This document shows, in pieces, positions 1-7,431 of a stretch of DNA of 64,000 nt. Position 1 is the first letter of the stretch. Each line of letters opens with the position of its first letter. Location: the IMG/VR virus record IMGVR_UViG_3300045051_000987, positions 49,553-113,552 of that record; one strand, given 5' to 3'. Source of the DNA: a virus. The notes under the pieces were generated by a model. It did no database searches, had not been told where the DNA came from, and was given only the letters and a program-made list of their open reading frames with translations. Position numbers and translations under genes: made by a program.

Positions 1-12
1 GTGCTTGCTCAT
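1..12 (-). CDS. Start of next downstream gene (partial)
   Basis: Only the first four codons (ATG AGC AAG CAC) are inside the window. The ATG overlaps the TGA stop of the preceding gene in an ATGA junction, the usual arrangement in this genome. Product cannot be judged. Confidence 0.4.
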
Positions 13-1559
13 CGCGTGATCCCCGAGATGCGACGCTGAGCTTCGTTGATCCGCTCACGAGCATCCTCGAGCAGACGGTGTCGCATGACGTCGGCCTCGG
101 TGAGGAAGTTGAGCCAGTTGCGCTGTCCGGCGTCCGTCGAGAGCACGACGCACGGGGGCTCGCTGCGATGGATCTGCGAGAAGAACGCGCCGGTCACGCG
201 GAGCCGTTCCTTCACAGCTCGCGGGTCGAGCTCCGCGCGTGCACGCCATTCCTCACGAAGGGCGATCTGTTCCTCGACCACGATGCGATCGGCCACGCAC
301 AGATCGGTGAACGCCGCCGCCGCGCTGTCGATCACCGTCATCGGGAGCTTGTACGTCATCGGGTCCCCACCACGTCGGCCATGTCGGGGAGCCGATCGAG
401 GCTTCCCATGCCGATCCACCACGTCGCGCACGATGCGCTCGATCACGCTTCCCTGCGTGGCGAACGGCGGTGCGAACTTCCACGTGTCGTGCGTGGGGGA
501 GATGGAGCCCGCGATGTCACCGGGGCGGAGTGCATCGGCCTGCTCGCGCGGGTGTGCACGCATCCGAGCAAGAGTCTCCTCCTCGACGGGTGCTCGCGCT
601 GCATCACGCGCACCGCGGAAGTCGTTCTCGAGCTGATCGGCGAGCACCTTGAGTCGACGATCGATGAATGCCTTGAAGTCCTCATCGCTCGGAAGGCCCG
701 CCGCTGCGCGCTCCTTGTCCTTCGCCACGATCGCGCGCGCCTGACGGACGATGCTCTCGGCATGGTCGGGCCCGTTGCCCTTCGCGCGGAGGTTCGGGAA
801 AAGCTCGACGAGGAAGCGACCGAAGATCTCGCCCACGGCCTGACGCTCGTCGAGGCCTCGACGCATGCCGCGGAGATGAGCGATCACGTTCGAGATCGGT
901 GCGGGGTGATCGGCGAAGCCCTCACACTTGATCACGAGCCCGAGCTCGGTGCACACGGCCTCGTAGTCCGCGCACTCGTCGCGCAGCGGGCTCGCCTTCG
1001 TCGTGCCCTCGGCCCTGAGCTTCTCGATGCGCTTGCACACACGCAACACCGCCTGCTCGGCCGCGACCTCCCTGAACGTGACGAACTGCACGAGCGCGTG
1101 CGTCTCGTCTTCGTCGAGCACGTAGGAGCCTTCGAGGCACGACGTGCGAACGAGGTCTTCGAGATCGCTGATCGCAGCGGACACGTCCGGGTGCTTCCCG
1201 GCGTGCATGTTGAGCTGATAGAGCGCATCGCGAATGCGCTTCTCCGCGTTCGTCGCGATCGGCGTCGGGATGCTCGACTCGGACACGCCGTCGACGACCT
1301 TCACGAAGGTCACGGTCGGATCGCCGAGGTCGTTCTCCTTCATGTCGGCGTTGGGCCCGTAGAACGTCGTCAGCGTCCCTCGCTGATGGCACTTCGGACA
1401 GTGGTCGTTGTCGTCGGGGTCGTACGCGCGCTGCTCCTCAGCGGTGAAGGTCTCGTCGCATTCGATGCAGCCTTCGACGTGCGCGAGCGCGACGAGGATC
1501 CGGTTTCCGAGCGCAGCGCGCTGCTCGGCGGTGAGCGTGATCTCGAGGGGCTTCGTCAT
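9..1559 (-). CDS. Hypothetical protein, 516 aa, CxxC pairs near N-terminus
   Basis: I do not recognise this protein. Residues 31-57 contain two CxxC pairs (CIEC and CPKC) that could bind zinc. The middle is charged and helical. The last ~115 residues follow a basic, low-complexity stretch (PRSAPRHGRRGGDP) and begin at an internal MTYKLPM preceded by a GGTGGGG-like sequence, so the gene may be a fusion of two ancestral genes or have an internal start. The ATG lies 6 nt after a CATGAT box, so a leaderless transcript is expected. First gene of a class B unit. Confidence 0.75.
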   Translation of the reverse strand: MTKPLEITLTAEQRAALGNRILVALAHVEGCIECDETFTAEEQRAYDPDDNDHCPKCHQRGTLTTFYGPNADMKENDLGDPTVTFVKVVDGVSESSIPTPIATNAEKRIRDALYQLNMHAGKHPDVSAAISDLEDLVRTSCLEGSYVLDEDETHALVQFVTFREVAAEQAVLRVCKRIEKLRAEGTTKASPLRDECADYEAVCTELGLVIKCEGFADHPAPISNVIAHLRGMRRGLDERQAVGEIFGRFLVELFPNLRAKGNGPDHAESIVRQARAIVAKDKERAAAGLPSDEDFKAFIDRRLKVLADQLENDFRGARDAARAPVEEETLARMRAHPREQADALRPGDIAGSISPTHDTWKFAPPFATQGSVIERIVRDVVDRHGKPRSAPRHGRRGGDPMTYKLPMTVIDSAAAAFTDLCVADRIVVEEQIALREEWRARAELDPRAVKERLRVTGAFFSQIHRSEPPCVVLSTDAGQRNWLNFLTEADVMRHRLLEDARERINEAQRRISGITR

Positions 1560-1565
1560 GCCGGC

Positions 1566-1571
1566 ATCATG
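1566..1571 (-). promoter_or_regulatory. Class B leaderless promoter -10 (CATGAT)
   Basis: GGCGGCATGATG ends 6 nt before the ATG at 1559, which fits a transcript starting at the start codon. No clear -35 or Shine-Dalgarno. Confidence 0.6.
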
Positions 1572-1581
1572 CCGCCGGTGA

Positions 1582-1755
1582 TCATCGACTCTTCGGGTAG
1601 CGCTTCCCTGTCGGGTTCGGCTGCTTCGAGAGCTTCGCGATCTCCTTGCGCACCTTCGCGACGCGCTGCGCGCTCGCGGGCGTCCTCGGCGCTTCCTCGA
1701 GCTTCTCGAGCTCGGAGCGGAGCTCAGCCATCGTCATGAACTTCGGGTTCGTCAT
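1582..1755 (-). CDS. Small hypothetical protein, 57 aa
   Basis: Starts MTNPKFMTMAELRSELEKLEE and is a short charged helical protein with a lysine/arginine-rich end. The ATG at 1755 was chosen over the upstream in-frame start because it forms an ATGA overlap with the stop of the preceding gene. Function unknown. Confidence 0.65.
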   Translation of the reverse strand: MTNPKFMTMAELRSELEKLEEAPRTPASAQRVAKVRKEIAKLSKQPNPTGKRYPKSR

Positions 1756-2102
1756 GTGCCTCGGATGAGGTGCTCGATGTCGGTGCTCACCGCGTGGTGT
1801 CGACGGGCGCCCACGCGCGCGACGAGTAGCTTCGAGGCCTCGACGGGATCGGGATGCGCGAGGCACCACGCCACCGCACGGCGCGCGAGAGCTGTCCCAC
1901 CGTCCTCATGAAGCGCCGTCGTCTGAAAGACGGCCGTGAGCACCGCGCACACGTGATCGGGCGCGGGATGCTCGTGCACGAGGAGCGTGGCGCCGGGATG
2001 CATGATGTCGGCGACCTCTCGAGGAGGAACGGCCGGCGTGCGGTGCTCCTTCACGAGGATCCGCCGGAGCTCGCGCCGCTCCATGCGCGACCACACCTTC
2101 AC
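1752..2102 (-). CDS. Hypothetical protein, 116 aa
   Basis: Begins MKVWSRMERRELRR. No domain recognised. It contains several histidines (HPGATLLVHEHPAPDH) that could be metal ligands, but the spacing matches no family I can name. It overlaps the following gene by 4 nt and its start lies inside the end of the preceding gene, so it is part of the 1.6-3.4 kb operon. Confidence 0.65.
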   Translation of the reverse strand: MKVWSRMERRELRRILVKEHRTPAVPPREVADIMHPGATLLVHEHPAPDHVCAVLTAVFQTTALHEDGGTALARRAVAWCLAHPDPVEASKLLVARVGARRHHAVSTDIEHLIRGT

Positions 2103-2296
2103 GTGTCCTCGGGATCACGACGTTCCTTCCACACGATCGTGAGCTCGAGGACATGCCCGGAATCGATGCGCTCGTCGATCTGCAAGCCACTCGTCGGGAT
2201 CTGCTTCTCCGGATACCGCGCGCGGATCGCGTCGAGGATGTCTGACCGCGTGAGGATGACGCGGTTCGTCACTTCGACCTGCTTCTCGTGCTTCAT
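2099..2296 (-). CDS. Small hypothetical protein, 65 aa
   Basis: MKHEKQVEVTNRVIL start, with an acidic end. Four-base overlaps with both neighbours show translational coupling. No recognisable domain. Confidence 0.65.
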   Translation of the reverse strand: MKHEKQVEVTNRVILTRSDILDAIRARYPEKQIPTSGLQIDERIDSGHVLELTIVWKERRDPEDT

Positions 2297-2619
2297 CGCT
2301 CCTTGGGCTTTCCGATCAAGTTGCCGTCGACGTCGACGAACTCGATCCGTTTGTAGAGGGTCTCGCAGACCTCGTGCCCACGTTCGTCGAGGTGCACGGG
2401 GCCGTACTCGCAGAGCAGCCAGACGGCTTCATCCGGCATCATGTGCGGATGGTGGATGCCGTCGTGACGGAGCCATCGCTTGCCGGGCCTGACGTCCGAC
2501 GGATGGCTCGCCGAGTACTCGCGGAGCTCCGCCTTGAGCTTGAAGAACTCCGCATGCGTCATGCGCACCGGGATGTTCCGCAGCGTGTCGAAGCCTCGCA
2601 TGGTGATCGTCTGCGTCAT
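2293..2619 (-). CDS. Hypothetical protein, 108 aa
   Basis: Starts MTQTITMRGFDTLRN at an ATGA junction (2616-2619) with the upstream gene; the longer frame further upstream was rejected. Mixed helical and strand protein with a histidine-rich patch (HDGIHHPHMM). Not recognised. Confidence 0.65.
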   Translation of the reverse strand: MTQTITMRGFDTLRNIPVRMTHAEFFKLKAELREYSASHPSDVRPGKRWLRHDGIHHPHMMPDEAVWLLCEYGPVHLDERGHEVCETLYKRIEFVDVDGNLIGKPKER

Positions 2620-2975
2620 CCGTGTGCGTCTCCCGCGAGGTCGAGAAGTCGATCGAGCTCTTGCAGCGCACCGAAGGGACCTTCGGCATCGCCCCGCGAG
2701 CATCCGAGCTTGTCGAGGATCTCGTTGAGGAGCCGTCGATCCTCGCTCTCGACGGTCTCCTTCAAGTCGGCGCCTTCGCGGATCCGCTTCTGACACGAGG
2801 AGCAGATCACGACGCTCAGCATGCCCGCCCGATAGAGGTTCGCGTGACCGACCATCGTGTTCTTCACCTCGAGCTGATCGACCTGCTCGTTCGTCAGGAA
2901 GAAGCCCGCTTCGGAAGTCGGCTCGCCGGTCGTGCTCACCACACCCCGACATCGGATGCAGACCGCGCGGCTCAC
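2616..2975 (-). CDS. Small zinc-ribbon-like protein, 119 aa
   Basis: Two CxxC pairs (CIRC near the N-terminus and CSSC about 50 residues later) look like a four-cysteine zinc ribbon, followed by a charged helical region. GTG at 2975 was chosen because it overlaps the upstream TGA as GTGA; an alternative start at 2996 would overlap by 25 nt. Specific role unknown. Confidence 0.6.
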   Translation of the reverse strand: MSRAVCIRCRGVVSTTGEPTSEAGFFLTNEQVDQLEVKNTMVGHANLYRAGMLSVVICSSCQKRIREGADLKETVESEDRRLLNEILDKLGCSRGDAEGPFGALQELDRLLDLAGDAHG

Positions 2976-3382
2976 TTCGGCAGCTCCGACGGCCACCTCA
3001 CGACCTCGATCTGTTCGAGGTTCGCGTCGACGAGGAGCAAGCGCTCCATGAGCAAGCCGTCGGTCAACGCGTTCACGCTCAACGGGAGGTAGCGCCGGAT
3101 CGACGTGAGCTTGAAGTGAAAGAGAAGCGCTCGATCACCGCGGCTCTCACGCACGACGACCTCTAGATACCGCTCGAAGGCGAACTTCTCCGAGAGCCAC
3201 GTCTCGAGGCCCCCCTTCTCGTCGAGACAGTACGCGCGCGAGATCACGAGACCTTGCGGCGTCGATTCGACCGAGGCTACCGAGAACCATTCGGCGTCGT
3301 CGCGTTCGGGGAAGGGACAGCGGAGAGCGAAGGCGAACGTGCCGAAAGTCGTGCTGTGCTGGAGCGGGGCTGCGGGGATCAT
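2972..3382 (-). CDS. Hypothetical protein, 136 aa, under palindrome leader
   Basis: Begins MIPAAPLQHSTTFG and looks like a small beta-rich protein. No family recognised. AAGGAGG stands 6 nt before the ATG and decides the start. Upstream on the same strand come a CATGAT box (3442-3447) and then the 20-bp palindrome (3401-3420) inside the untranslated leader, so this operon is a good candidate for repression through the palindrome. It heads the 3.4-1.6 kb gene series. Confidence 0.7.
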   Translation of the reverse strand: MIPAAPLQHSTTFGTFAFALRCPFPERDDAEWFSVASVESTPQGLVISRAYCLDEKGGLETWLSEKFAFERYLEVVVRESRGDRALLFHFKLTSIRRYLPLSVNALTDGLLMERLLLVDANLEQIEVVRWPSELPK

Positions 3383-3400
3383 GGGTGGCCTCCTTGGGGC

Positions 3401-3420
3401 GTGTTCACCCGGGTGAACAC
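3401..3420. promoter_or_regulatory. 20-bp palindrome, copy 1
   Basis: GTGTTCACCCGGGTGAACAC. It lies between the CATGAT box at 3442 and the AAGGAGG of the 3382 gene, about 15-35 nt into the predicted leader. Its right arm runs into GCCCCAAGGAGG, which resembles the right half of the leader hairpins at 16.6-40 kb. Confidence 0.9.
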
Positions 3421-3441
3421 CGGGCGTCGTCGTCAGCTCCC

Positions 3442-3447
3442 ATCATG
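3442..3447 (-). promoter_or_regulatory. Class B promoter -10 (CATGAT) with leader
   Basis: GGCGGCATGATGGG upstream of the 3382 gene. Unlike most members of this class it is followed by a ~50-nt leader that contains the palindrome and a strong Shine-Dalgarno. Confidence 0.55.
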
Positions 3448-3452
3448 CCGCC

Positions 3453-3866
3453 TCACCTGATCCGGATCCGCTCGCCGGTCGGGAGCACCTCGAAGATCAT
3501 CGCGGCCGCGTACTTCGATCGCTTCTTCCGCGTGGTGGTGCTCTGCGCCGAACGCACACGGGCCGTCCACTTCGCACGGCGGAGCTTGCCGCTCGGTCGA
3601 TCGGGCCCGCGAGCGATCCACGTCTGACCCGCTTCGCTCTTGAGCCACGCGAGGAAGACCTCGAGAGGGAGGTCCGACTTCGTGTTGTTGCAGGGGTGGC
3701 ACGCGATCACGACCTTGCTCCCGCCGCGCGACTTCGGCTCGACGTGATCGAGCGTGGCCTCCTCGCGGAGGAGCGGATCACCGCAGTACGTGCACGGCAC
3801 CGTTGGTTCGGGTGCGTCAGCGTGCCTTCGACGCTCACGCGTGAAGATGGCGTCTCGTCGGGTCAT
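3453..3866 (-). CDS. HNH endonuclease
   Basis: 137 aa. C25/C28 (CTYCG), D40-H41 (LDHVEPKSRGGS) and C56/C59 with NNTKSD (ACHPCNNTKSD) form the zinc-supported HNH beta-beta-alpha metal site. Families with this layout nick or cut DNA; in phages they act as homing nucleases or help packaging. The basic tail after residue 85 may bind DNA. Not next to a terminase here, so a packaging role is not supported by context. Confidence 0.9.
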   Translation of the reverse strand: MTRRDAIFTRERRRHADAPEPTVPCTYCGDPLLREEATLDHVEPKSRGGSKVVIACHPCNNTKSDLPLEVFLAWLKSEAGQTWIARGPDRPSGKLRRAKWTARVRSAQSTTTRKKRSKYAAAMIFEVLPTGERIRIR

Positions 3867-3877
3867 GTCTCACAGGC

Positions 3878-4237
3878 TCACAGTGTGGTGTCCTTCCGGA
3901 GCTTGATCAGCCGATGGGTGCGCGCGAACGCGCCGAGCGTGAGGTTCCGATCGACGCCCTGCGCGTGGCGGAGGTGCACGAGGAGCTCGGAGGCCTTCCA
4001 CTCCTCGGCGCCATCGAGCTTCACGAAGGTCACGGCGCCGAGCGTCGCGCGCGGTGAGCGCGGATCGCGCACCGTCCACACCGAGCCTTCGAGGAAGGCC
4101 GAGAGGTCGTCCATCGTCACCGCGAAGGCGTCTCCCCACTCCCACGAGCCCGGGATCTCGTCACCGAGCTCAGCGGGGACGGCGAACGGATCCGCGGATG
4201 CGAGGAGGGCCTCGACCTGTTCCTCGAGCGTAGGCAT
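3878..4237 (-). CDS. Hypothetical protein, 119 aa
   Basis: Starts MPTLEEQVEALLASADPF. Soluble mixed-fold protein with no recognised motif. The ATG at 4237 forms an ATGA overlap with the HTH gene upstream; a GTG one codon earlier is the alternative. Confidence 0.65.
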   Translation of the reverse strand: MPTLEEQVEALLASADPFAVPAELGDEIPGSWEWGDAFAVTMDDLSAFLEGSVWTVRDPRSPRATLGAVTFVKLDGAEEWKASELLVHLRHAQGVDRNLTLGAFARTHRLIKLRKDTTL

Positions 4238-5784
4238 CACCCGGTGAACCGCTTGAAGAACGCGACCACGCGATCACGCGTGCGTCCGCGCTGGTAGGTC
4301 TGCGGCTCGAAGTCGGCGAGCGTCCTCGCGTCGAGCTCACGCGCGCGCCGGGTGTTCTCGTGGTTGAGGATGTCCATCACCTCGCCCGCTTCCCCGCGCA
4401 CGTCCGGGCGGCTCTCTCGGAGCTGCGCGGTCGCCATGCCGAGCACGTGCTCGAACCGCTTGTGCGCGAGCATCTTCGGATCGAGGACACGCCACGTCTC
4501 GAGCACGCCATCGCTCACGAAGCGCGAGTCGAGGTCATCGAAGCCGTCGGGCTTCACGCGGACGCAGCGCCACCCCACGAGGTCTGACTGCGTCTGCTTC
4601 TCGATGAGCTTCACAGTCGTGCCCGAGATCGACTGACGCACCTGACCGCGCTCGAGCGGCTCGCGGTTCCGAGGATCGATGCTCTGATCGATCGCGTTCC
4701 ACAGCTCGTCTCGAGCAGGGTCGCCCCATCGCTCGGCGATGTTCGCGCGGATGCGCGTGAGCTGCTTCTCGAGCTCTTCGAGCGCTTCGTCGAACGTGCG
4801 GTGCGGCTGAGGGCCGAACGCTTCGACCATGATCGAGAGGAGCCGCTTCCGAAGCGTGTCGAGCCGTTCGCCGAGGTCGAAGTGCTCGTGCGTGAAGATG
4901 CGCTCGATCACGTGCTGCATGGTGTCGCCGCTCGCACCCGCGGCGCGGAGGTGGTGCACCGCTGCGAAGTAGAGCCGCGTGCGGAGGTTCTCGATTGTCG
5001 GCTTCTCGACGATGGTCCCCTTCGGGAGCTTGATCTTGATCGTCGCGAAGATCCCGTCGCGCGTCGATCGCTCGATCTGCACGTCCTCGACGAGCTCGGC
5101 GTTCGGCGCCATCACGTAGCCGAAGACGTCGACCGTCGACGTGTGGAGCACCTCACCGACGCGCGCGCCGGCCTCGCCGACGGGCGTGACGTGGATCTTT
5201 CGCTCGACCGTGCGGAGCTGCTCGTCGAGCGCCGGTGCTGGCTCGGTGTTCCCGAGCACGAACGCATCGCGCACCTTCGATGCGACCGCGGCCGCGCCGA
5301 TGAGTGCTTCGCTGAGCACGACGACGGGCCTACCGGGGGTCGCGTGTCCGCTCTCGTAGAAGAGGCGCATCTCGTTCGCCCACGTCGAGAGCGTGCGCAT
5401 CTCCTCGCGCGTGATGGTGAAGGTCTCTTCGTCCCTGCTCAGCATGATCTCTGCTCCTCTCACGAACTGCTCGAGCAGCTCGGGCCATCCTTCGACGTCG
5501 GCGTGCCCCGTCTCGATCGCGCTCACGTCCGCGATGCTCAGATCGAGGATGTAGGCCACCTCGCTCAGCTTGAGCTCGCGCTCGCGACGAAGGCGCCGGA
5601 AGCGTTCACCACGCTCGCGGAGCACCTCGCTCGGCTCCTCGAACGTCATGACCTCGCCGATGCCGCACGGGAGCTCCTCGGCCGCCGCTTGGCACGGGCC
5701 GGAGCCATCGGGACCGCAGCACGTGCGCGTCACGAAGCTGCGCGTCGATCCGGTGGGCTTGGCCCTCTTGATCTTGAACGCCAT
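4237..5784 (-). CDS. XRE-type HTH protein with long C-terminal region
   Basis: 515 aa. Residues 1-45 carry C22, C23, C31 and C40. Residues ~57-95 read as a Cro/CI-type helix-turn-helix (ERFRRLRRERELKLSEVA, then SIADVSAIETG). The remaining ~400 residues have no family I recognise. Most phage Cro/CI proteins are far smaller, so a DNA-binding domain fused to a new effector part is inferred. It is a candidate reader of the genome-wide palindrome, but nothing in the sequence proves this. Lies between two small genes on one transcript. Confidence 0.7.
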   Translation of the reverse strand: MAFKIKRAKPTGSTRSFVTRTCCGPDGSGPCQAAAEELPCGIGEVMTFEEPSEVLRERGERFRRLRRERELKLSEVAYILDLSIADVSAIETGHADVEGWPELLEQFVRGAEIMLSRDEETFTITREEMRTLSTWANEMRLFYESGHATPGRPVVVLSEALIGAAAVASKVRDAFVLGNTEPAPALDEQLRTVERKIHVTPVGEAGARVGEVLHTSTVDVFGYVMAPNAELVEDVQIERSTRDGIFATIKIKLPKGTIVEKPTIENLRTRLYFAAVHHLRAAGASGDTMQHVIERIFTHEHFDLGERLDTLRKRLLSIMVEAFGPQPHRTFDEALEELEKQLTRIRANIAERWGDPARDELWNAIDQSIDPRNREPLERGQVRQSISGTTVKLIEKQTQSDLVGWRCVRVKPDGFDDLDSRFVSDGVLETWRVLDPKMLAHKRFEHVLGMATAQLRESRPDVRGEAGEVMDILNHENTRRARELDARTLADFEPQTYQRGRTRDRVVAFFKRFTG

Positions 5785-5786
5785 CG

Positions 5787-6302
5787 TCAGCTCGCCATCG
5801 CTGCGAGAATGCGACCAAGGCTCTCGCGCGCTGCTTCGAGACGCGTGCGGAGCATCGCGAGGGCTTCACGTCGCGCCGCCTGTTCGGTCTTCGCCACAAG
5901 GCTCTCGCAGCGCGGCTTGCCGTTCTCGAAGACCACGAACCAGTCACCGTCGTCGTGACCGATCGTCATGTGGTCGACGTCGCCCACCGCGAAGCGACTG
6001 TGCAGCGCACCGAACTGCACGCGCTCCCACTTCGCGACAAGAGGCTCGACGATGCCCCAGCCGTCCGCGTTGAAGTCGACCACGCCACGACGGCGGAGCT
6101 CCTCGAGCACGCTCAGCGTGAGACGCGGCGAAAGCGTGCCCGACGTCGTCTTCGCAGGCGTCCACTTGGCGACCTCGCGAGCGGTCTTCACACGAGGGAA
6201 TCGCGTGATGTTCGGCGCGCTGCACATCGCATGACGTCGAAGGGCATCGATCACCCGCTCTTCGATCGCGGTGAACGGCTTCTTGGGGTTGGGCTTCGCC
6301 AC
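5787..6302 (-). CDS. Hypothetical protein, 171 aa, winged-helix-like N-terminus
   Basis: Begins (GTG) MAKPNPKKPFTAIEERVIDALRR. Residues ~55-85 (LTLSVLEELRRRGVVDFNADGWGI) look like the recognition helix and wing of a winged-helix fold, which is an inference. Ends in a helical, arginine-rich segment. The GTG start lies exactly 6 nt after a CATGAT box and has no Shine-Dalgarno. Confidence 0.6.
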   Translation of the reverse strand: MAKPNPKKPFTAIEERVIDALRRHAMCSAPNITRFPRVKTAREVAKWTPAKTTSGTLSPRLTLSVLEELRRRGVVDFNADGWGIVEPLVAKWERVQFGALHSRFAVGDVDHMTIGHDDGDWFVVFENGKPRCESLVAKTEQAARREALAMLRTRLEAARESLGRILAAMAS

Positions 6303-6308
6303 GGACCC

Positions 6309-6314
6309 ATCATG
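6309..6314 (-). promoter_or_regulatory. Class B leaderless promoter -10 (CATGAT)
   Basis: GCGGCATGATGGG with a 6-nt gap to the GTG at 6302. Confidence 0.6.
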
Positions 6315-6322
6315 CCGCCTGC

Positions 6323-6580
6323 TCATTGCAGGCCTGGCCGCGTGACAGCCGACGTGAGGATGAAGCGCTCGCGGATCGTCGACTCACGCACGCGCGTCTC
6401 GCGCCCGGTCTCGAGGTTCTTCACGCGCCACACGCGGAGCGGGCCCTTCACGCGCGCGTCGACGGGCTCGAAGAGGATGATCTTCCGCGTCTCGCGCTCG
6501 TCGCGCGGTCGCAGGATGTCGCCCGCGGTGAAGTCACGCATGAGCGTCTCGCGATGGATGTTCGGCTTCGGCCTCTTCAT
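6323..6580 (-). CDS. Small hypothetical protein, 85 aa
   Basis: Starts MKRPKPNIHRETLM at an ATGA overlap with the J-domain gene. Basic, with a KOW/SH3-like feel in the middle (FTAGDILRPRD...KIILFEPV), which is only an impression. Coupled downstream partner of the J-domain protein. Confidence 0.65.
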   Translation of the reverse strand: MKRPKPNIHRETLMRDFTAGDILRPRDERETRKIILFEPVDARVKGPLRVWRVKNLETGRETRVRESTIRERFILTSAVTRPGLQ

Positions 6581-7410
6581 CGTCGGAATGCCTTCCTCGC
6601 GTCGGCGATCGCGTTGTTGAGCTCGACCATCGCCTCGTGCGATCCGCCCGGCCGATCGGGATGACGCTCGAGCGTGAGCTTCTTGTAGACGGCCTCGGCC
6701 GCTGCGATGTCGACGGGGTTGTTGAGGATCTCGCGCCACTTCTCCGAGATGGGGCGCGTCGGGCGAGGAGGGATCCCGCTCTGACCGAAGCCACGTCGGA
6801 ACGCGTTGAAGAAGTCCTCGAAGCCCTCGAACACCTCAGCCGTGGCCTTGCGTGCCTGCTCGCGCTCCCACGCCTGACGCTGTCGGCGCTGGTTCTCTTC
6901 GGCGCGACGGTCCGCGGCTTCCGCTTCCTGACGCTCTCGTCGCTCGCGCACCTCGCGATCGTTCGGATCGGGTGCGTCGACGTGACCGAAGCCTTCCTCG
7001 ACGTGCTGCGATCGAGGCTGCTGTCGCACGCGCTGCCCCACGGTCTTCTTCCAACCACCGAAGGGCTGTCCTTCGACCTCGACCGTGAAGTTGATCGGGG
7101 TCTCTTCGTAGCGCGCGGCCTCCCGAACGCGCGCCTCTTCGGATCGCTGAGCGCTTCCCTTTTCGTCGACGAAGTCGCAATCGTCGTACTCGAAACGCAG
7201 CTCCATGCGCCCGGCGTAGATGCCCTGATCAGCTGTCGGGATCCGGTGCTGCTTCGCGTCGGCCTTCGAGATCCAGCATCCGCGGTAGATGCGCGACCGA
7301 CCCTGATCGTCGATCACCTCGATGTCCATCTTCTCGATGTCGTGTGGTCCACGAGGGAGCCGGAACACGACGCGCGGCGTCGGCCGCTGTGCGGGGCGCT
7401 TGGCTGTCAC
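6577..7410 (-). CDS. J-domain protein (C-terminal DnaJ-like)
   Basis: 277 aa. The C-terminal ~45 residues (AAEAVYKKLTLERHPDRPGG and following) are a J-domain half with the HPD tripeptide at ~250-252, which in DnaJ proteins stimulates Hsp70 ATPase. J-domains are normally N-terminal; a C-terminal one with a ~200-residue arginine/glutamate-rich front part is unusual. Likely recruits host DnaK to a phage substrate (inference). GTG start 6 nt after CATGAT. Confidence 0.75.
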   Translation of the reverse strand: MTAKRPAQRPTPRVVFRLPRGPHDIEKMDIEVIDDQGRSRIYRGCWISKADAKQHRIPTADQGIYAGRMELRFEYDDCDFVDEKGSAQRSEEARVREAARYEETPINFTVEVEGQPFGGWKKTVGQRVRQQPRSQHVEEGFGHVDAPDPNDREVRERRERQEAEAADRRAEENQRRQRQAWEREQARKATAEVFEGFEDFFNAFRRGFGQSGIPPRPTRPISEKWREILNNPVDIAAAEAVYKKLTLERHPDRPGGSHEAMVELNNAIADARKAFRR

Positions 7411-7416
7411 GTCGGC

Positions 7417-7422
7417 ATCATG
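7417..7422 (-). promoter_or_regulatory. Class B leaderless promoter -10 (CATGAT)
   Basis: CGCGGCATGATG with a 6-nt gap to the GTG at 7410. Confidence 0.6.
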
Positions 7423-7431
7423 CCGCGACGC

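Noticed and set aside
78-1739. Long plus-strand open frame (553 aa) opposite the first gene, and many similar long plus-strand frames through the window
   Set aside because: Very high GC with strong third-position bias leaves long open frames opposite real genes. Their products are arginine/alanine/leucine-rich without motifs, lack ribosome sites and mirror the minus-strand genes.
3453-3866. HNH gene as terminase-associated packaging nuclease
   Set aside because: No terminase or portal gene is in the window, so the neighbourhood does not support that role.
4234-4250. TCACCCGGTGAACC, similar to the palindrome
   Set aside because: One base is missing at the centre and one arm is degraded, so it is not a copy by the exact standard used. 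A decayed site cannot be excluded.
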